From NCBI GenBank assembly GCA_019739215.1, contig JAHHDR010000024.1, positions 124,001-188,000 of the forward strand: a stretch of DNA of 64,000 nucleotides, in the 5' to 3' direction. Numbering within the stretch: the stretch's first letter is position 1; each line of letters begins with the position of its first letter. This stretch comes from Rhizobium sp. (GTDB lineage: Bacteria > Pseudomonadota > Alphaproteobacteria > Rhizobiales > Rhizobiaceae). This document shows, piece by piece, positions 33,733 through 45,765 of this stretch. A program made the translations under genes and the position numbers. The notes under the pieces were generated by a model. The model was not told where the DNA came from and searched no databases. It saw only the letters and a list, made by a program, of their open reading frames with translations.

Positions 33733-34425
33733 CTACGCGCCTGTATCGCTGAAACGGTATCCGACGCCGGGTTCGGTACGTATATGGACCGGCTTATCCG
33801 CGTTTTCCTCGATCTTGCCGCGCAACTGGCCGATGAAGACGCGGAGATACTGGGTATCTTCGACATGAGCGGGCCCCCAGACTGCCGAAAGAAGGGTTCG
33901 GTGGGTCAGGACCTTGCCTGCGTTCCGGGCCAGGATGGCAAGCAGATCGTATTCCTTCGGCGTCAACTTGATCGTCTTGCCATGGGCCGTCACAAGCCGA
34001 TGCTCGAAGTCGATCATCAGGCCCTGCGATTCAATGCGCGCGACCTGCCGGTCCGCCTTGCCATGGTGCCGCAGTGCCGTGCGGATACGGGCCAGAAGTT
34101 CGCCGATGCGGAACGGCTTTTCGATGTAGTCGTCCGCGCCTAGGTCGAGCGCGGCGATCTTTTCGCTTTCCCGGTCACGGGCCGAGAGAATCAGGATCGG
34201 GAGTTCCGAAAAAGCCCGCAGGCGCGAGACGACCTCCTTGCCATCCATGTCGGGCAGGCCGAGGTCCAGGATCATGATGTCGGGCGCAAGGGTCGCAGCC
34301 TTGCGCAATGCGTCCGCGCCGGTGCTCGCTTCAAGCATCTCATAGCCGGCCGCATCGAGCGCCGGCCTCAGGAACCGGATGATCTGCGGCTCGTCGTCGA
34401 CGACGAGAATGCGCGCTTCCTTCAT
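33733..34425 (-). CDS. kdpE: KdpE response regulator
   Basis: OmpR-type regulator of 230 residues. Receiver domain has the acidic pocket VVDDEP and phosphoacceptor Asp54 (MILDLGLPD), with Lys in EKPF. The C-terminal winged helix has KLTPKEYDLLAILARNAGKVLTHRTLL and GVGYRF. Start 34425 overlaps the KdpD stop. It activates the kdp promoter when K+ is limiting or osmotic stress occurs. Confidence 0.95.
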   Translation of the reverse strand: MKEARILVVDDEPQIIRFLRPALDAAGYEMLEASTGADALRKAATLAPDIMILDLGLPDMDGKEVVSRLRAFSELPILILSARDRESEKIAALDLGADDYIEKPFRIGELLARIRTALRHHGKADRQVARIESQGLMIDFEHRLVTAHGKTIKLTPKEYDLLAILARNAGKVLTHRTLLSAVWGPAHVEDTQYLRVFIGQLRGKIEENADKPVHIRTEPGVGYRFSDTGA

Positions 34426-37118
34426 TCCTGCCTCTCCTTGACATCCGCCTGTTCGGGAACCGGGAAGCGCAGGATGAAGCGGGTGCCGCGCTTCTTCAGG
34501 GCAGGGCTCTCCACCGCGATTCTACCGCCCATGGCCTCGACGAAGCCGCGCGCTATGGCAAGGCCGAGGCCCGTGCCGGGCGTTCGTCCGTCACTCTTGC
34601 GGCTGCCGCGCACGAACTTGTCGAAAACCCGCGACAGGTCTCTTTCAGGAATGCCCCTGCCGAGATCGGTAACGGAAACCACCGCTTCCTTGTCGTTCCG
34701 CCTGGCATAGATCGAAATGGGTTCACCGCCGCCATATTTGACGGCATTGTCGAGAAGGTTGAACAGGACCTGACCGAGCAGCACGCTGTCGCCCTTTATC
34801 AGGGGCAGGTCGGAGGCGAGGCTGGTTTCGATCTTCGCATCACCGAACAGCTTCTGCGTCCGGTCGACAGCCTGGTGGATGACTTCCTTGAGGTCGGTCC
34901 ATTCTGACCTGGGCTCGAGGGTTCCGGACTCGATGCCGGTCATGTCGAGCAGGTTGCCGACGAAGCGCGACAGCCGCTCCGCCTCTTCCTCGATGGAGAC
35001 GAGGAGATCGGAGCGGGTTTCGGCGGACAGGCGATCGCCGAATTCCCTGAGGCTTGACGCTGCCCCGGTGATGGTCGCGAGCGGCGTCTTCAGATCATGC
35101 GAGATCGACGACAGCAGCGCCGAGCGGAACCGGTCGCCGGCCAGCGTGGCAGCCTGCTCCATGGCGGTCCTGGAGAGACGGGCCCTGTCTATGGTGATCG
35201 CGGTCTGGTGGAGCGTTGCTTCGAAGATCCTGACTTCGCCGCTGTCCAGCGGGCGCGCTTCGAACCGGAAGCCGCAGACGCCGATAACCCCCGCGGGGCT
35301 CTGGAGCGGCCTGAACTGATAGGCGCTGGATGGCAGCGTTCCCGTGCCTGCGCCGGCCGCCTCATCCTTGTCGAACGCCCAGCGCGCCGCGGCAATGTCG
35401 ATAACCTCAGGGGTCTCGTCCGGCGGCCACGACGCCGCAAGTTCGAGTTCGCCGTCATTTGGCAGGTAGAACACGATCTGGCGTTTGAGCAGGCCGTTGA
35501 GCTGCGTGGCGGCCGCCCAGACCGCATCCTCTCCGCGCGAGACCGCCGACAGCTTGCTCGACAGGTCGTAGAGCGCCTCGGTGATGCGCGCCCGCTCGAG
35601 CGCGACCGCCCGCTGCTCGCGCACCCGCGACGCGATGCCGCCGGCGGCAATGGCGGCCGCGATGAAGACGAAGAAGGCGAAGACCTCGTGAGGCGCGGCG
35701 ATCGTCAGCGTGCCCACCGGCTCGATGAAGCTGACATTGTAGACCAGCGCCGAAAGGGCCGCCGCAATGATGGCCGCGCGGTAGCCCTCACGGATCGCGG
35801 CAACGACGACGGCCAGCAGAAAAAGCAGCGAAACATTGGGCAGCGGCAGGATCGAACTCAGGCCGATCGCCGCCACCGTGGCCACCAGCACCGAAACGAC
35901 CGAAACCGCCACCTCCGGAACGAGCGCGCGCCAGTTGGGCAGCGCCCTGGGCCGGCGGGTCGCGACCTGTTTCCGGTCCGACGTATTGACGACGTGAACG
36001 CTGATACCCTCTCCGTTGCGGATCAGGGTCTCGACCAGCGACGGCTGCCAGAAGCGAACGATCGGCCGGCTCTGGATCACGCCCATCACGATCTGGGTCG
36101 CGTGTTCCTTCCGGGCGAATTTCAGGATTTCGTCGACGAAATCCGACCCGACCAGCCGCTTCGTCTCGGCGCCAAGCCGTTCCGCAAGCCTGAAATTGTC
36201 GTCGAGCTGCTGTAGAGTGGTGGTGGATGTCGGCCTGTCCGGCCGCTCGACATGAACCGCCGTCCACGGAGCATTGAGACTTTGCGCCATCCGGCCGGCG
36301 GCCCGGATCACCTCCTCCGAGACCGGATCGGCCGCAACGCAGACGACGAGCCGCTCGGCCGTGCGCCATGGCCCTTCGATGGCGTTCTGGCGGAGATAGT
36401 CGATCATCTGGTCGTCGACACGGTCCGCCGTGCGGCGGAGCGCCATTTCACGCAGCGCCGTCAGGTTGCCGAGCCGGAAGAACTTGTCGCGCGCGCGCTT
36501 GGCATTGTCAGGCAGATAGACCTTGCCCTGTTCGAGCCGCTCGATCAGTTCGGCCGGCGGGATATCGATCAGGATGACATCGTCGGCATCGTTGAGCACA
36601 TGATCGGGAACGACTTCCCTGACCGGCACCCCGGCGAATTGCGAAACGACATCGGAGAGACTCTCCAGATGCTGGACATTGACCGCTGTCCAGACGTCGA
36701 TGCCATTGTCGAGCAGTTCCTCGACATCCTGGAAGCGCTTCGGGTGGCGGCATTCTGGCGGGTTGGTGTGCGCAAGCTCGTCGACGACGATGATCGCCGG
36801 GCGCCGGGCCAGCGCCGCGTCGAGATCGAACTCCTCGATCATCCGCCCGTGGTAGTCGATCCGGCGACACGGAAGGGTTTCGAGGCCGTCGAGGAGTTCG
36901 GCGGTTTCAGGCCGGCCGTGTGTCTCCACCAGGCCGATCAGGATGTCTTGTCCCTCTACACGCAGCCGACGCGCACGGGTCAGCATGGCAAAGGTCTTTC
37001 CGACGCCGGGCGCTGCACCGAGAAAAATTGTCAGACGGCCGCGCCGGCCCTTGCCCGCCAGCGCCAGCAACGCTTCGGGATCCGGTCTCAGGTCCGCGTC
37101 GGTCTTTCTCTTGTTCAT
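34422..37118 (-). CDS. kdpD: KdpD sensor histidine kinase
   Basis: 898 residues, full length. N-terminal KdpD domain with Walker A GAAPGVGKT (about residues 34-42) and DELAHTNPP, a USP-like domain (ERLVVCVAADPVSEEVIRAAGRMA), four clustered membrane helices around residues 400-490, a GAF region, and the kinase core with phosphoacceptor His674 in SHDLKTPLA, N-box FNLLDNAVKY, and G-boxes VTDLGRGIPERD and GTGLGLAIARG. Start ATG 37118, 19 bases after kdpC. Operon order here is kdpFABCDE, as in many Proteobacteria. Confidence 0.95.
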   Translation of the reverse strand: MNKRKTDADLRPDPEALLALAGKGRRGRLTIFLGAAPGVGKTFAMLTRARRLRVEGQDILIGLVETHGRPETAELLDGLETLPCRRIDYHGRMIEEFDLDAALARRPAIIVVDELAHTNPPECRHPKRFQDVEELLDNGIDVWTAVNVQHLESLSDVVSQFAGVPVREVVPDHVLNDADDVILIDIPPAELIERLEQGKVYLPDNAKRARDKFFRLGNLTALREMALRRTADRVDDQMIDYLRQNAIEGPWRTAERLVVCVAADPVSEEVIRAAGRMAQSLNAPWTAVHVERPDRPTSTTTLQQLDDNFRLAERLGAETKRLVGSDFVDEILKFARKEHATQIVMGVIQSRPIVRFWQPSLVETLIRNGEGISVHVVNTSDRKQVATRRPRALPNWRALVPEVAVSVVSVLVATVAAIGLSSILPLPNVSLLFLLAVVVAAIREGYRAAIIAAALSALVYNVSFIEPVGTLTIAAPHEVFAFFVFIAAAIAAGGIASRVREQRAVALERARITEALYDLSSKLSAVSRGEDAVWAAATQLNGLLKRQIVFYLPNDGELELAASWPPDETPEVIDIAAARWAFDKDEAAGAGTGTLPSSAYQFRPLQSPAGVIGVCGFRFEARPLDSGEVRIFEATLHQTAITIDRARLSRTAMEQAATLAGDRFRSALLSSISHDLKTPLATITGAASSLREFGDRLSAETRSDLLVSIEEEAERLSRFVGNLLDMTGIESGTLEPRSEWTDLKEVIHQAVDRTQKLFGDAKIETSLASDLPLIKGDSVLLGQVLFNLLDNAVKYGGGEPISIYARRNDKEAVVSVTDLGRGIPERDLSRVFDKFVRGSRKSDGRTPGTGLGLAIARGFVEAMGGRIAVESPALKKRGTRFILRFPVPEQADVKERQE

Positions 37119-37136
37119 CTCATATCCATGCGGCGG

Positions 37137-37711
37137 CTAGACCGGTCGTTCCGAATCCAGGGCCAGATTCAACAACAGCACATTGACGCGCGGCTCGCCA
37201 ATGAAACCCAGGGAAGGTCCTTCGATATGCCTACCGAGGATGTCGTTCAACCGGGCCTCCGGAATACCTCGTGCCTTTGCAATACGGGGGATCTGGAGCC
37301 GAGCATAATCAGGCGATATATGGGGATCGAGACCCGAACCGGAATAGGTCGCGGCATCGGCGGGCACAGGCGTCCGGATGCCGCTGTTCCGCAGCTTCTC
37401 GACTTCCGCCGCGACCATGGATTTGAGCTTCGCCGAGGTCGGGCCGAGATTGGTACCGCTGGACGCTCCCGCATTGTAGGGAGAATCGCCTGTTGCTGAG
37501 GGGCGGGGCCAGAAATAGGTGTCGGACGCAGAGGTCTGGCCGATGAGTTCGGAGCCTATGACACGATCGCCGTTGCGCACCAGGCTGCCGTTCGCCTGGA
37601 ATGGGAAGGCGAGTTGGGCGATGCCTGTGATCGCCAGCGGATAGCCCAGTCCGAGGAGAAGCGTGAACAGAACCATCAGGCTGATGGCGGGTCGAAGGAT
37701 TTGGGTCATGA

Positions 37712-37715
<4 letters not shown>
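37137..37715 (-). CDS. kdpC: KdpC, K+-transporting ATPase C subunit
   Basis: 192 residues with one N-terminal membrane helix ([23 protein letters not shown]) and the KdpC pattern [44 protein letters not shown] and [24 protein letters not shown] 37715 overlaps the kdpB stop; an ATG two codons later is an alternative. It stabilises the KdpAB complex. Confidence 0.95.
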
Positions 37716-39748
<2,033 letters not shown>

Positions 39749-39759
39749 GGTGTGAACCT

Positions 39760-41469
39760 TCAGAATGTCTGGCCGGCGAGCATGGCGAGATGTTCGACGA
39801 TCGGCCCGAGCGCGAGTGCCGGAAAGAATTGCAGGCCGCCCATGATCAGGATGATGGCGGTCAGCAGGCCGACGAAGAGCGGGGTGTTGGTGGGGAACGT
39901 GCCCTTGGACGCCTCGACGCGGGTCTTGGCCGCGAGCGAGCCCGCCATGGCCAGGACCGGGATCACGTAACCGAAGCGGCCGAGCAGCATGGCGATGCCA
40001 AGTGTCGTGTTGTACCAAGGCGTGTTGGCGGAAAGACCGCCGAAGGCCGAGCCGTTGTTGCCGCCCGCCGACGTGTAGGCATAGAGGATTTCCGACAGGC
40101 CGTGCGGTCCCGGCGTGCCGACGGAGGCGACCGCGAAGGGCAGAAGCACCGACACCGCCGTAAATCCCAGTATGGCAAGTGGCAGGATCAGCACGGCCAG
40201 CATGGCATATTTCATCTCCCGGCCCTCGACCTTCTTGCCGAGAAATTCCGGCGTGCGGCCGACCATGAGTCCGGCCACGAAGACCGCGAGCACGGCAAAC
40301 ACGATCATGCCGTAAAGACCGGACCCGACCCCGCCCGGCAGCACTTCGCCGAGCTGGATGAAAAACATCGGCACCAGGCCGCCGAGACCGGTGAAGGAAC
40401 CGTGCATGCCGTTGACGCCGCCGTCCGAAAGGCCGGTGGTGACAGCGGCGTAGAGCGCGGTCATCGCCTGGCCGAAGCGGACTTCCTTGCCTTCCATGTT
40501 GCCGAGCGCCGGATCGATGCCGATGGCCGTCAGGATCGGATTTCCGGCGCTCTCCGCCCAGTAGATGACGCCGGTTCCGACGACGAGAAACAACATCACC
40601 GTCGCGATGAAGGCCCAGCCCTGCCTGCGGTCGCCGACCAGGCTGCCGAAGGCGTAGAGCAGCGCCATGGAGATGGACAGCATCGCGGTGATGTTGAGAT
40701 AGTTCGAAAATGCGTTCGGGTTTTCAAACGGATGGGCGGCATTGACGTTGAAGAAGCCGCCGCCATTGGTGCCGAGCTGCTTGATCGCCTCCTGGCTCGC
40801 GGCTGGGCCGATCGCCAGCGTCTGCTTCGCGCCTTCGAGCGTGGTCGCGGAAACAGAGCCGTCGAGCGTCTGCGGCAGTCCCAGCGCAACGAAGGCCAGG
40901 GCGACGATGATGGACAACGGCAACAGCACATACAGCACCGCGCGGACGAGATCCGCCCAGAAATTGCCGAGGCTTGCCGACGAGGAGCGCGAAAAGGCCC
41001 GCGTCACCGCCAGCGCGATGGCGATGCCTGTGGCGGCGGAGAGGAAATTCTGCACCGTCAGCCCGGCCATCTGGCTGAAATGGCTCATGGTGGTCTCACC
41101 GCCATAGGCCTGCCAGTTGGTGTTGGTGACGAAGCTCACCGCAGTGTTGAAGGCGAGATCGGGCGCGACGGCGCCGAAACCCTGGGGGTTGAGGGGCAGG
41201 AAGCCCTGAAACCGGAGAATCGCGTACAGGACGACGAAACCGGTCGCGTTGAATGCGAGCATGGCTGCGGCATAGCCGAGCCAGCCCTGTTCACGGGCGG
41301 GATCGATGCCGCCCAGGCGATAGATGCCGCGCTCGATCGGGTTGAGGACGGGCGAGAGCACGTTGCGGTCCCCCGACAGCGCGCGGGCCATGTGCGAGCC
41401 GAGCGGCCGGACAAGGGCCAGCACGACGAGAAGGACGAGGCTGATTTGCAGCCATCCGTTGAGGGTCAT
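39760..41469 (-). CDS. kdpA: KdpA, K+-transporting ATPase A subunit
   Basis: 569-residue channel subunit with about ten membrane helices, related to Trk/Ktr K+ channels. Selectivity-filter-like loops include [44 protein letters not shown] and [13 protein letters not shown], as expected for KdpA. Start ATG 41469 has GGAGAAAC upstream. It forms the K+ pathway of the complex. Confidence 0.96.
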   Translation of the reverse strand: MTLNGWLQISLVLLVVLALVRPLGSHMARALSGDRNVLSPVLNPIERGIYRLGGIDPAREQGWLGYAAAMLAFNATGFVVLYAILRFQGFLPLNPQGFGAVAPDLAFNTAVSFVTNTNWQAYGGETTMSHFSQMAGLTVQNFLSAATGIAIALAVTRAFSRSSSASLGNFWADLVRAVLYVLLPLSIIVALAFVALGLPQTLDGSVSATTLEGAKQTLAIGPAASQEAIKQLGTNGGGFFNVNAAHPFENPNAFSNYLNITAMLSISMALLYAFGSLVGDRRQGWAFIATVMLFLVVGTGVIYWAESAGNPILTAIGIDPALGNMEGKEVRFGQAMTALYAAVTTGLSDGGVNGMHGSFTGLGGLVPMFFIQLGEVLPGGVGSGLYGMIVFAVLAVFVAGLMVGRTPEFLGKKVEGREMKYAMLAVLILPLAILGFTAVSVLLPFAVASVGTPGPHGLSEILYAYTSAGGNNGSAFGGLSANTPWYNTTLGIAMLLGRFGYVIPVLAMAGSLAAKTRVEASKGTFPTNTPLFVGLLTAIILIMGGLQFFPALALGPIVEHLAMLAGQTF

Positions 41470-41484
41470 GGGTGTTTCTCCGGA

Positions 41485-41571
41485 TCAGAAGCGCTCGGGG
41501 CGGACGAGCGTCATCACGAGATAGACGCCGAGTGCGAGCGCGACCGCCAGGCCAAGGACAATTTCGAGCAT
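41485..41571 (-). CDS. kdpF: KdpF, small subunit of the Kdp complex
   Basis: 28-residue single-helix membrane peptide that stabilises the Kdp complex. Sequence pattern is an N-terminal MLEIVLGLAVALALGVYLV helix followed by the conserved basic tail LVRPERF. It starts at ATG 41571 and ends 15 bases before kdpA, the classical kdpF position. Confidence 0.92.
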   Translation of the reverse strand: MLEIVLGLAVALALGVYLVMTLVRPERF

Positions 41572-41580
41572 GGCTGCGCC

Positions 41581-41664
41581 TCAGATTCGGGAAATCAGGC
41601 GCGCGTAAAGCGCGAAGACGGCGAAGGCCGAAAGACCCAGGGCGAGGAAGACGATGTCAGACAT
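41581..41664 (-). CDS. Second KdpF-like membrane microprotein
   Basis: 27-residue ORF, ATG 41664 preceded by AGAGGTG, ending nine bases before kdpF. One hydrophobic helix (IVFLALGLSAFAVFALYA) and a basic tail RLISRI. It is the first gene of the kdp operon. Good ribosome site, tight spacing and membrane character support it as a real gene. It may be a KdpF paralogue or a KdpD/Kdp accessory peptide (inference). Confidence 0.65.
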   Translation of the reverse strand: MSDIVFLALGLSAFAVFALYARLISRI

Positions 41665-41709
41665 TGGAGCACCTCTTGTTGATGATGCCCGGAAAGCTAG
41701 TCGCAAGCG

Positions 41710-41761
41710 CATAAGGGTTCGATTGGGAACCCGGCCGGTCGACATAAGGATTTCATAAGGA
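41710..41761 (-). promoter_or_regulatory. Helically phased direct repeats upstream of kdp, candidate KdpE sites
   Basis: CATAAGG occurs at 41710, 41743 and 41754. The last two are 11 bp apart and the first is 33 bp (3 x 11) away. On the operon strand they read as CCTTATG repeats, the proximal one 46 bp before the first kdp ORF. A GCCGGTC/GACCGGC inverted repeat flanks the distal pair. Tandem direct repeats are the usual target of OmpR-type regulators such as KdpE. Confidence 0.55.
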
Positions 41762-41936
41762 CCGGCAAGCCGGCGCCCGAGACGCAGGGTCCATTCGGCC
41801 GGTCGTGGCCGGATCCTTTTGGGCAGCCTAAGCAGCGCTGAAGCAAACTCTTATGTCGGCCCGATGGGCCCTCCTCTACACCTGCAGACACGCGGCGGCC
41901 GCGCAGGCTTGCGCGACGCAACAAGGAGGCCCTGGC

Positions 41937-43187
41937 ATGTCGGTGGAAGAAATTGATACGCTCGTCATTGGTGCGGGTCAGGCCGGCATCGCGATCAGCG
42001 AGCATCTCGGCAGTCGCGGCGTTCCCCATCTCGTGCTCGAGAAGAACCGGATCGCCGAGAACTGGCGTTCCGCGCGCTGGGACTCGCTGGTCGCCAACGG
42101 GCCGGCCTGGCACGACCGCTTCCCCAACATGGATTTCACCGCGCACGGACCCGACGACTTCGTGCCAAAGGAACAGGTCGCGGACTATTTCGTCGCCTAT
42201 GCCGAAAAGATCGGCGCGCCGATCCGCTGTGGTGTCGAGGTCACGAGCGTCATCCAGCAGGCCGACAGATTTCGCGTCGAGACATCGGATGGTGTGATAC
42301 ATGCGGTCAACGTGGTCTCCGCGACGGGCGCGTTCCAGCGTCCGATCATGCCGTCCGTGGTGCCTGCAGAGGCCGGCATCATGCAGATCCACTCCCATGC
42401 CTACCGCAATCCGTCGCAGATGCCCGAGGGGGCGGTGCTGGTGGTCGGCGCCGGCTCGTCCGGCACGCAGATCGCCGAGGAGCTCCTGCGCTCGGGCCGC
42501 AAGGTCTATCTCTCGATTGGCCCGCATGACCGGCCGCCCCGGCGCTATCGCGGCCGTGACTTCGTCTGGTGGCTCGGCGCGCTGGGCATCTGGGACCTCA
42601 AGGTTCCGGCTCCCAACACCGAACATGTCACGATCGCCGTCAGCGGTGCCTATGGCGGCAACACCGTGGATTTCCGCCGGCTGGCCGCGCGCGGCATGAA
42701 CCTGCTCGGCCGCGCCGGGACCTATGACAACGGCATCCTCCATTTCGCGCCCGACCTCGCCGACAATATCGCCCGCGGCGACGCCAACTATCTCTCGCTG
42801 CTCGACAGGGCCGACGACTACGCGGCGAAGAACGGCCTCGACCTGCCGGAAGAACCCGAGGCGCGCGAAATGCTCCTCGACCCCGAAAGCATGACCAACC
42901 CCACGCTGTCCCTGAACCTGGCGGATGCCGGCATCACCGCGATCATTTGGGCGACCGGCTATGCCCAGGATTTCGGCTGGATCGAAGCAGACGCCTTCGA
43001 CGACAAGGGCCGTCCCATACACGAGCGCGGCGTCTCGAAGGTGCCGGGTCTCTATTTCCTCGGTCTGCCCTGGCTGTCCCGCCGTGCCTCGTCCTTCATC
43101 TGGGGCGTCTGGCACGATGCGGATCATCTTGCCAGCCGGATCGCCGAACAGCGCCAACCCGGTGCTCGCGCGGCATCCGCGGGTTGA
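41937..43187 (+). CDS. FAD/NAD(P)H flavoprotein monooxygenase (CzcO-like)
   Basis: 416-residue two-dinucleotide-fold flavoprotein. FAD motif VIGAGQAGIA near residue 10, NADPH motif VVGAGSSGTQIAEEL near residue 170 and the ATG-like WATGYAQDF near residue 340, as in flavin-containing monooxygenases. ATG 41937 follows AGGAGG. It heads the amine-type region and is divergent from kdp. Likely N- or C-oxygenation of an amine or ketone; indole-pyruvate monooxygenase-like proteins also look like this. Confidence 0.85.
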   Translation: MSVEEIDTLVIGAGQAGIAISEHLGSRGVPHLVLEKNRIAENWRSARWDSLVANGPAWHDRFPNMDFTAHGPDDFVPKEQVADYFVAYAEKIGAPIRCGVEVTSVIQQADRFRVETSDGVIHAVNVVSATGAFQRPIMPSVVPAEAGIMQIHSHAYRNPSQMPEGAVLVVGAGSSGTQIAEELLRSGRKVYLSIGPHDRPPRRYRGRDFVWWLGALGIWDLKVPAPNTEHVTIAVSGAYGGNTVDFRRLAARGMNLLGRAGTYDNGILHFAPDLADNIARGDANYLSLLDRADDYAAKNGLDLPEEPEAREMLLDPESMTNPTLSLNLADAGITAIIWATGYAQDFGWIEADAFDDKGRPIHERGVSKVPGLYFLGLPWLSRRASSFIWGVWHDADHLASRIAEQRQPGARAASAG

Positions 43188-43333
43188 ACGGAGCCCATCA
43201 CGGGAGGCACAGGCCCATGACCGGCATCTCCAGTTCCGACAGCGATTTCGCCCTTCGCCCGGATAAGGACGATGCCGACCTTTCCCCGAGCCGCAATCTG
43301 TTCCTTAATTGGCGGATCAACAGGGGTTCGGAT

Positions 43334-44287
43334 ATGGTCTTGCGCTTCACGCTTCGGCAACTGGAATATCTCGTCGCGGTCGGGGACCACGGCTCGGTCA
43401 CGGAAGCGGCCGAGCGGGTGAATGTTTCCGCGCCCTCGGTCTCGGCGGCGATCTCGCAGCTCGAGCGCGAATTCGGCATCACGCTGTTCGTGCGGCGCCA
43501 TGCGCACGGGCTGTCGCTCACCCAGCCCGGTCGAAGCTTCGTCGAGCAGGCGCGGCTGATCCTTGCCGAGGCGGCCAAGCTCAACGCGCTCTCCAACGAA
43601 TTGACCGGCCAGGTGCGGGGGCCGCTGCATGTCGCCTGCCTCGTCACCTTCGCGCAGGCCGTCATTCCGGCGATACGGCGAACCTTTTCCGACGCCTATC
43701 CCGATGTCGACTTCTTCCAGTACGAGCGCGACCATGCCGCGATCCTCGAGGGCCTGCGCATGGCGCGGTTCGATATCGCGCTCAGCTACGATCTCGACAT
43801 TCCCGCCGACATGACCTTCCGTGAACTCGCCGTTTTGCCGCCCTATGCCGTGCTGCACGAGGACCATCCGCTGGCCGGGCGCAGCGAGGTCACGGTGCAG
43901 GATCTTGCCGCCCATCCCATGATCCTGCTCGACCTTCCTTTCAGCTCGACCTATTTCCTGTCGCTGTTCCGCGATGCTGGGCTCAACCCGCGCATCGTCG
44001 AACGCACCCGGGACATGTCGGTGATGCGGGCGATGGTCGCCAACCGCTTCGGCTATTCGATCGCCAACATCAGGCCGATCCCCGACCATGCGCTCGACGG
44101 CGGACGGCTGATTTCCGTGCCGCTGTCAGGCAATCTCCGACCCATGCATATGGGCCTGATCTCGATGCGCGATGCCAGCCCCGCGCTGACCGTGCGCCGC
44201 TTCGTCGACGTTTGTGTCGAACGGGTCCAGGCCATGGCCGACATGCATCCGCCCACCCCGTCCGAACCACAGAAAGGCAGTTCATGA
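43334..44287 (+). CDS. LysR-family transcriptional regulator
   Basis: 317 residues from ATG 43334 (MVLRFTLRQLEYLVAV), which places the helix-turn-helix (GSVTEAAERVNVSAPSVSAAISQLEREFG) at the usual position. An upstream ATG at 43217 with GGGAGG is also possible and would add 39 residues. The C-terminal half is the periplasmic-binding-like effector domain. Its stop overlaps the aldehyde dehydrogenase start. It likely senses an amine-derived ligand and could bind the palindrome at 45973-45989. Confidence 0.88.
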   Translation: MVLRFTLRQLEYLVAVGDHGSVTEAAERVNVSAPSVSAAISQLEREFGITLFVRRHAHGLSLTQPGRSFVEQARLILAEAAKLNALSNELTGQVRGPLHVACLVTFAQAVIPAIRRTFSDAYPDVDFFQYERDHAAILEGLRMARFDIALSYDLDIPADMTFRELAVLPPYAVLHEDHPLAGRSEVTVQDLAAHPMILLDLPFSSTYFLSLFRDAGLNPRIVERTRDMSVMRAMVANRFGYSIANIRPIPDHALDGGRLISVPLSGNLRPMHMGLISMRDASPALTVRRFVDVCVERVQAMADMHPPTPSEPQKGSS

Positions 44288-45765
44288 CCACGATGTCCGA
44301 ATGGCGCGATCGCGCAGCAAGCCTCAAGTTCCGCAACGGCATTTATATCGACGGCGCCTTTCGCGACGCCGCCAGCGGTGGGCGGTTCGAGACCGTCAAC
44401 CCCGCCAATGCCGCGGTGCTGACGGCCGTCGCGCGCGGCACCGCCGAGGACATCGATGCCGCCGTGGCCTCCGCCCGCCGCGCCTTCGACGATGGCCGCT
44501 GGTCGGGCAAGACGCCGGCCGAGCGCAAGGAGGTGCTGCTCAGGCTCGCCGCCCTGATCCGCGACAACGTGCCGGAACTCGCCCTGCTCGACACGCTCGA
44601 CATGGGCAAGCCGATCACGGACAGCATCACCATCGACGCGCCGGGTTCGGCGCATTTCTTCCAGTGGCATGCCGAGGCGATCGACAAGCTCTATGACGAG
44701 ATCGCCCCGACCGGCAGCGGCAATCTCGCGATGATCCGCCGCATGCCGCTCGGCGTCATCGGCGCCGTCGTGCCGTGGAATTTCCCGCTCGACATGGCGA
44801 CGTGGAAGCTGGCCCCGGCGCTCGCGACCGGCAATTCCGTGGTGCTGAAGCCGGCCGAGCAGTCGCCGCTTTCGGCGCTGATGCTGGCCGAACTGGCCTC
44901 CGAGGCCGGCCTGCCCGACGGCGTGCTCAATGTCGTCCCCGGCTTCGGCGAGGATGCCGGTCGTGCGCTCGGCCTCCACCCCGATGTCGATGCCATCGTC
45001 TTCACCGGCTCGACCAAGGTCGGCAAGATGTTCATGACCTATGCCGGGACCAGCAACATGAAACAGGTCTGGCTGGAGACCGGCGGCAAGTCGCCCAATC
45101 TCGTCTTTGCCGATGCCGATCTCGAGCAGGCCGCACAGATGGCGGCCTTCGGCATCCTGTTCAATTCCGGCGAGGTCTGCTCGGCCAATTCGCGGCTGCT
45201 GGTGCATCGTTCGGTGCAGGAGGAGTTTACCGCAAAGCTGATCGCGGCAACCGCGGCCTGGCCGATGGGCGACCCGCTCGATCCCGCCACCCGCATGGGG
45301 CCGCTGGTCGAGAAGAGCCATGCCGACCGCGTCGCACGCTATATCGAGATCGGACGCGGCGAGGCCCGACTGGCGCATGGCGGCGTCCGCGAGACCCGCG
45401 ACGGATCGGACTGCTATATCGGCGCCACGATCTTCAACGATGTCGCACCGGATGCCCGGATCGCGCGGGAGGAGATCTTCGGGCCTGTCCTCGCCGTCAC
45501 GCCCTTCGACACGGACGAGGAGGCGCTGCGCATCGCCAATGACAGCGAATACGGCCTTGCCGCGTCTGTCTGGACCCGCGATCTGAGCCGTGCGCTGTCG
45601 GTGTCGGACCGCCTGCGGGTCGGAACGGTCTCGGTCAATACCGTCGATGCGCTGTCGGCCATGACGCCGTTCGGCGGGGTGAAGCAGTCCGGCTTCGGCC
45701 GCGACCTGTCGATCCACAGCTTCGACAAGTATTGCGCGCTCAAAACCGTGTGGGTGAAGTACTAG
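44284..45765 (+). CDS. NAD(P)-dependent aldehyde dehydrogenase (PuuC/BetB-like)
   Basis: 493-residue ALDH. Catalytic Cys299 in NSGEVCSANSR, general base Glu265 in LETGGKSP, and cofactor motifs GVIGAVVPWNFPL and FTGSTKVGKMF are all present. The type resembles gamma-glutamyl-gamma-aminobutyraldehyde or betaine aldehyde dehydrogenase. Adjacent amine dehydrogenase and PotABCD-type importer suggest that it oxidises the aminoaldehyde released by deamination. Translationally coupled to the LysR gene (ATGA). Confidence 0.92.
   Translation: MTTMSEWRDRAASLKFRNGIYIDGAFRDAASGGRFETVNPANAAVLTAVARGTAEDIDAAVASARRAFDDGRWSGKTPAERKEVLLRLAALIRDNVPELALLDTLDMGKPITDSITIDAPGSAHFFQWHAEAIDKLYDEIAPTGSGNLAMIRRMPLGVIGAVVPWNFPLDMATWKLAPALATGNSVVLKPAEQSPLSALMLAELASEAGLPDGVLNVVPGFGEDAGRALGLHPDVDAIVFTGSTKVGKMFMTYAGTSNMKQVWLETGGKSPNLVFADADLEQAAQMAAFGILFNSGEVCSANSRLLVHRSVQEEFTAKLIAATAAWPMGDPLDPATRMGPLVEKSHADRVARYIEIGRGEARLAHGGVRETRDGSDCYIGATIFNDVAPDARIAREEIFGPVLAVTPFDTDEEALRIANDSEYGLAASVWTRDLSRALSVSDRLRVGTVSVNTVDALSAMTPFGGVKQSGFGRDLSIHSFDKYCALKTVWVKY

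Noticed and set aside
39790..41682. A 630-codon plus-strand frame opposite kdpA.
   Set aside because: Composition is that of an antisense shadow (D/E/R/H/G-rich) and the minus strand encodes full-length KdpA and two microproteins.
41937..43187. Flavoprotein labelled in older databases as involved in K+ transport, next to kdp.
   Set aside because: The domains are those of a flavin monooxygenase; it is divergent from kdp and co-oriented with amine genes. The K+ link is a legacy family label.
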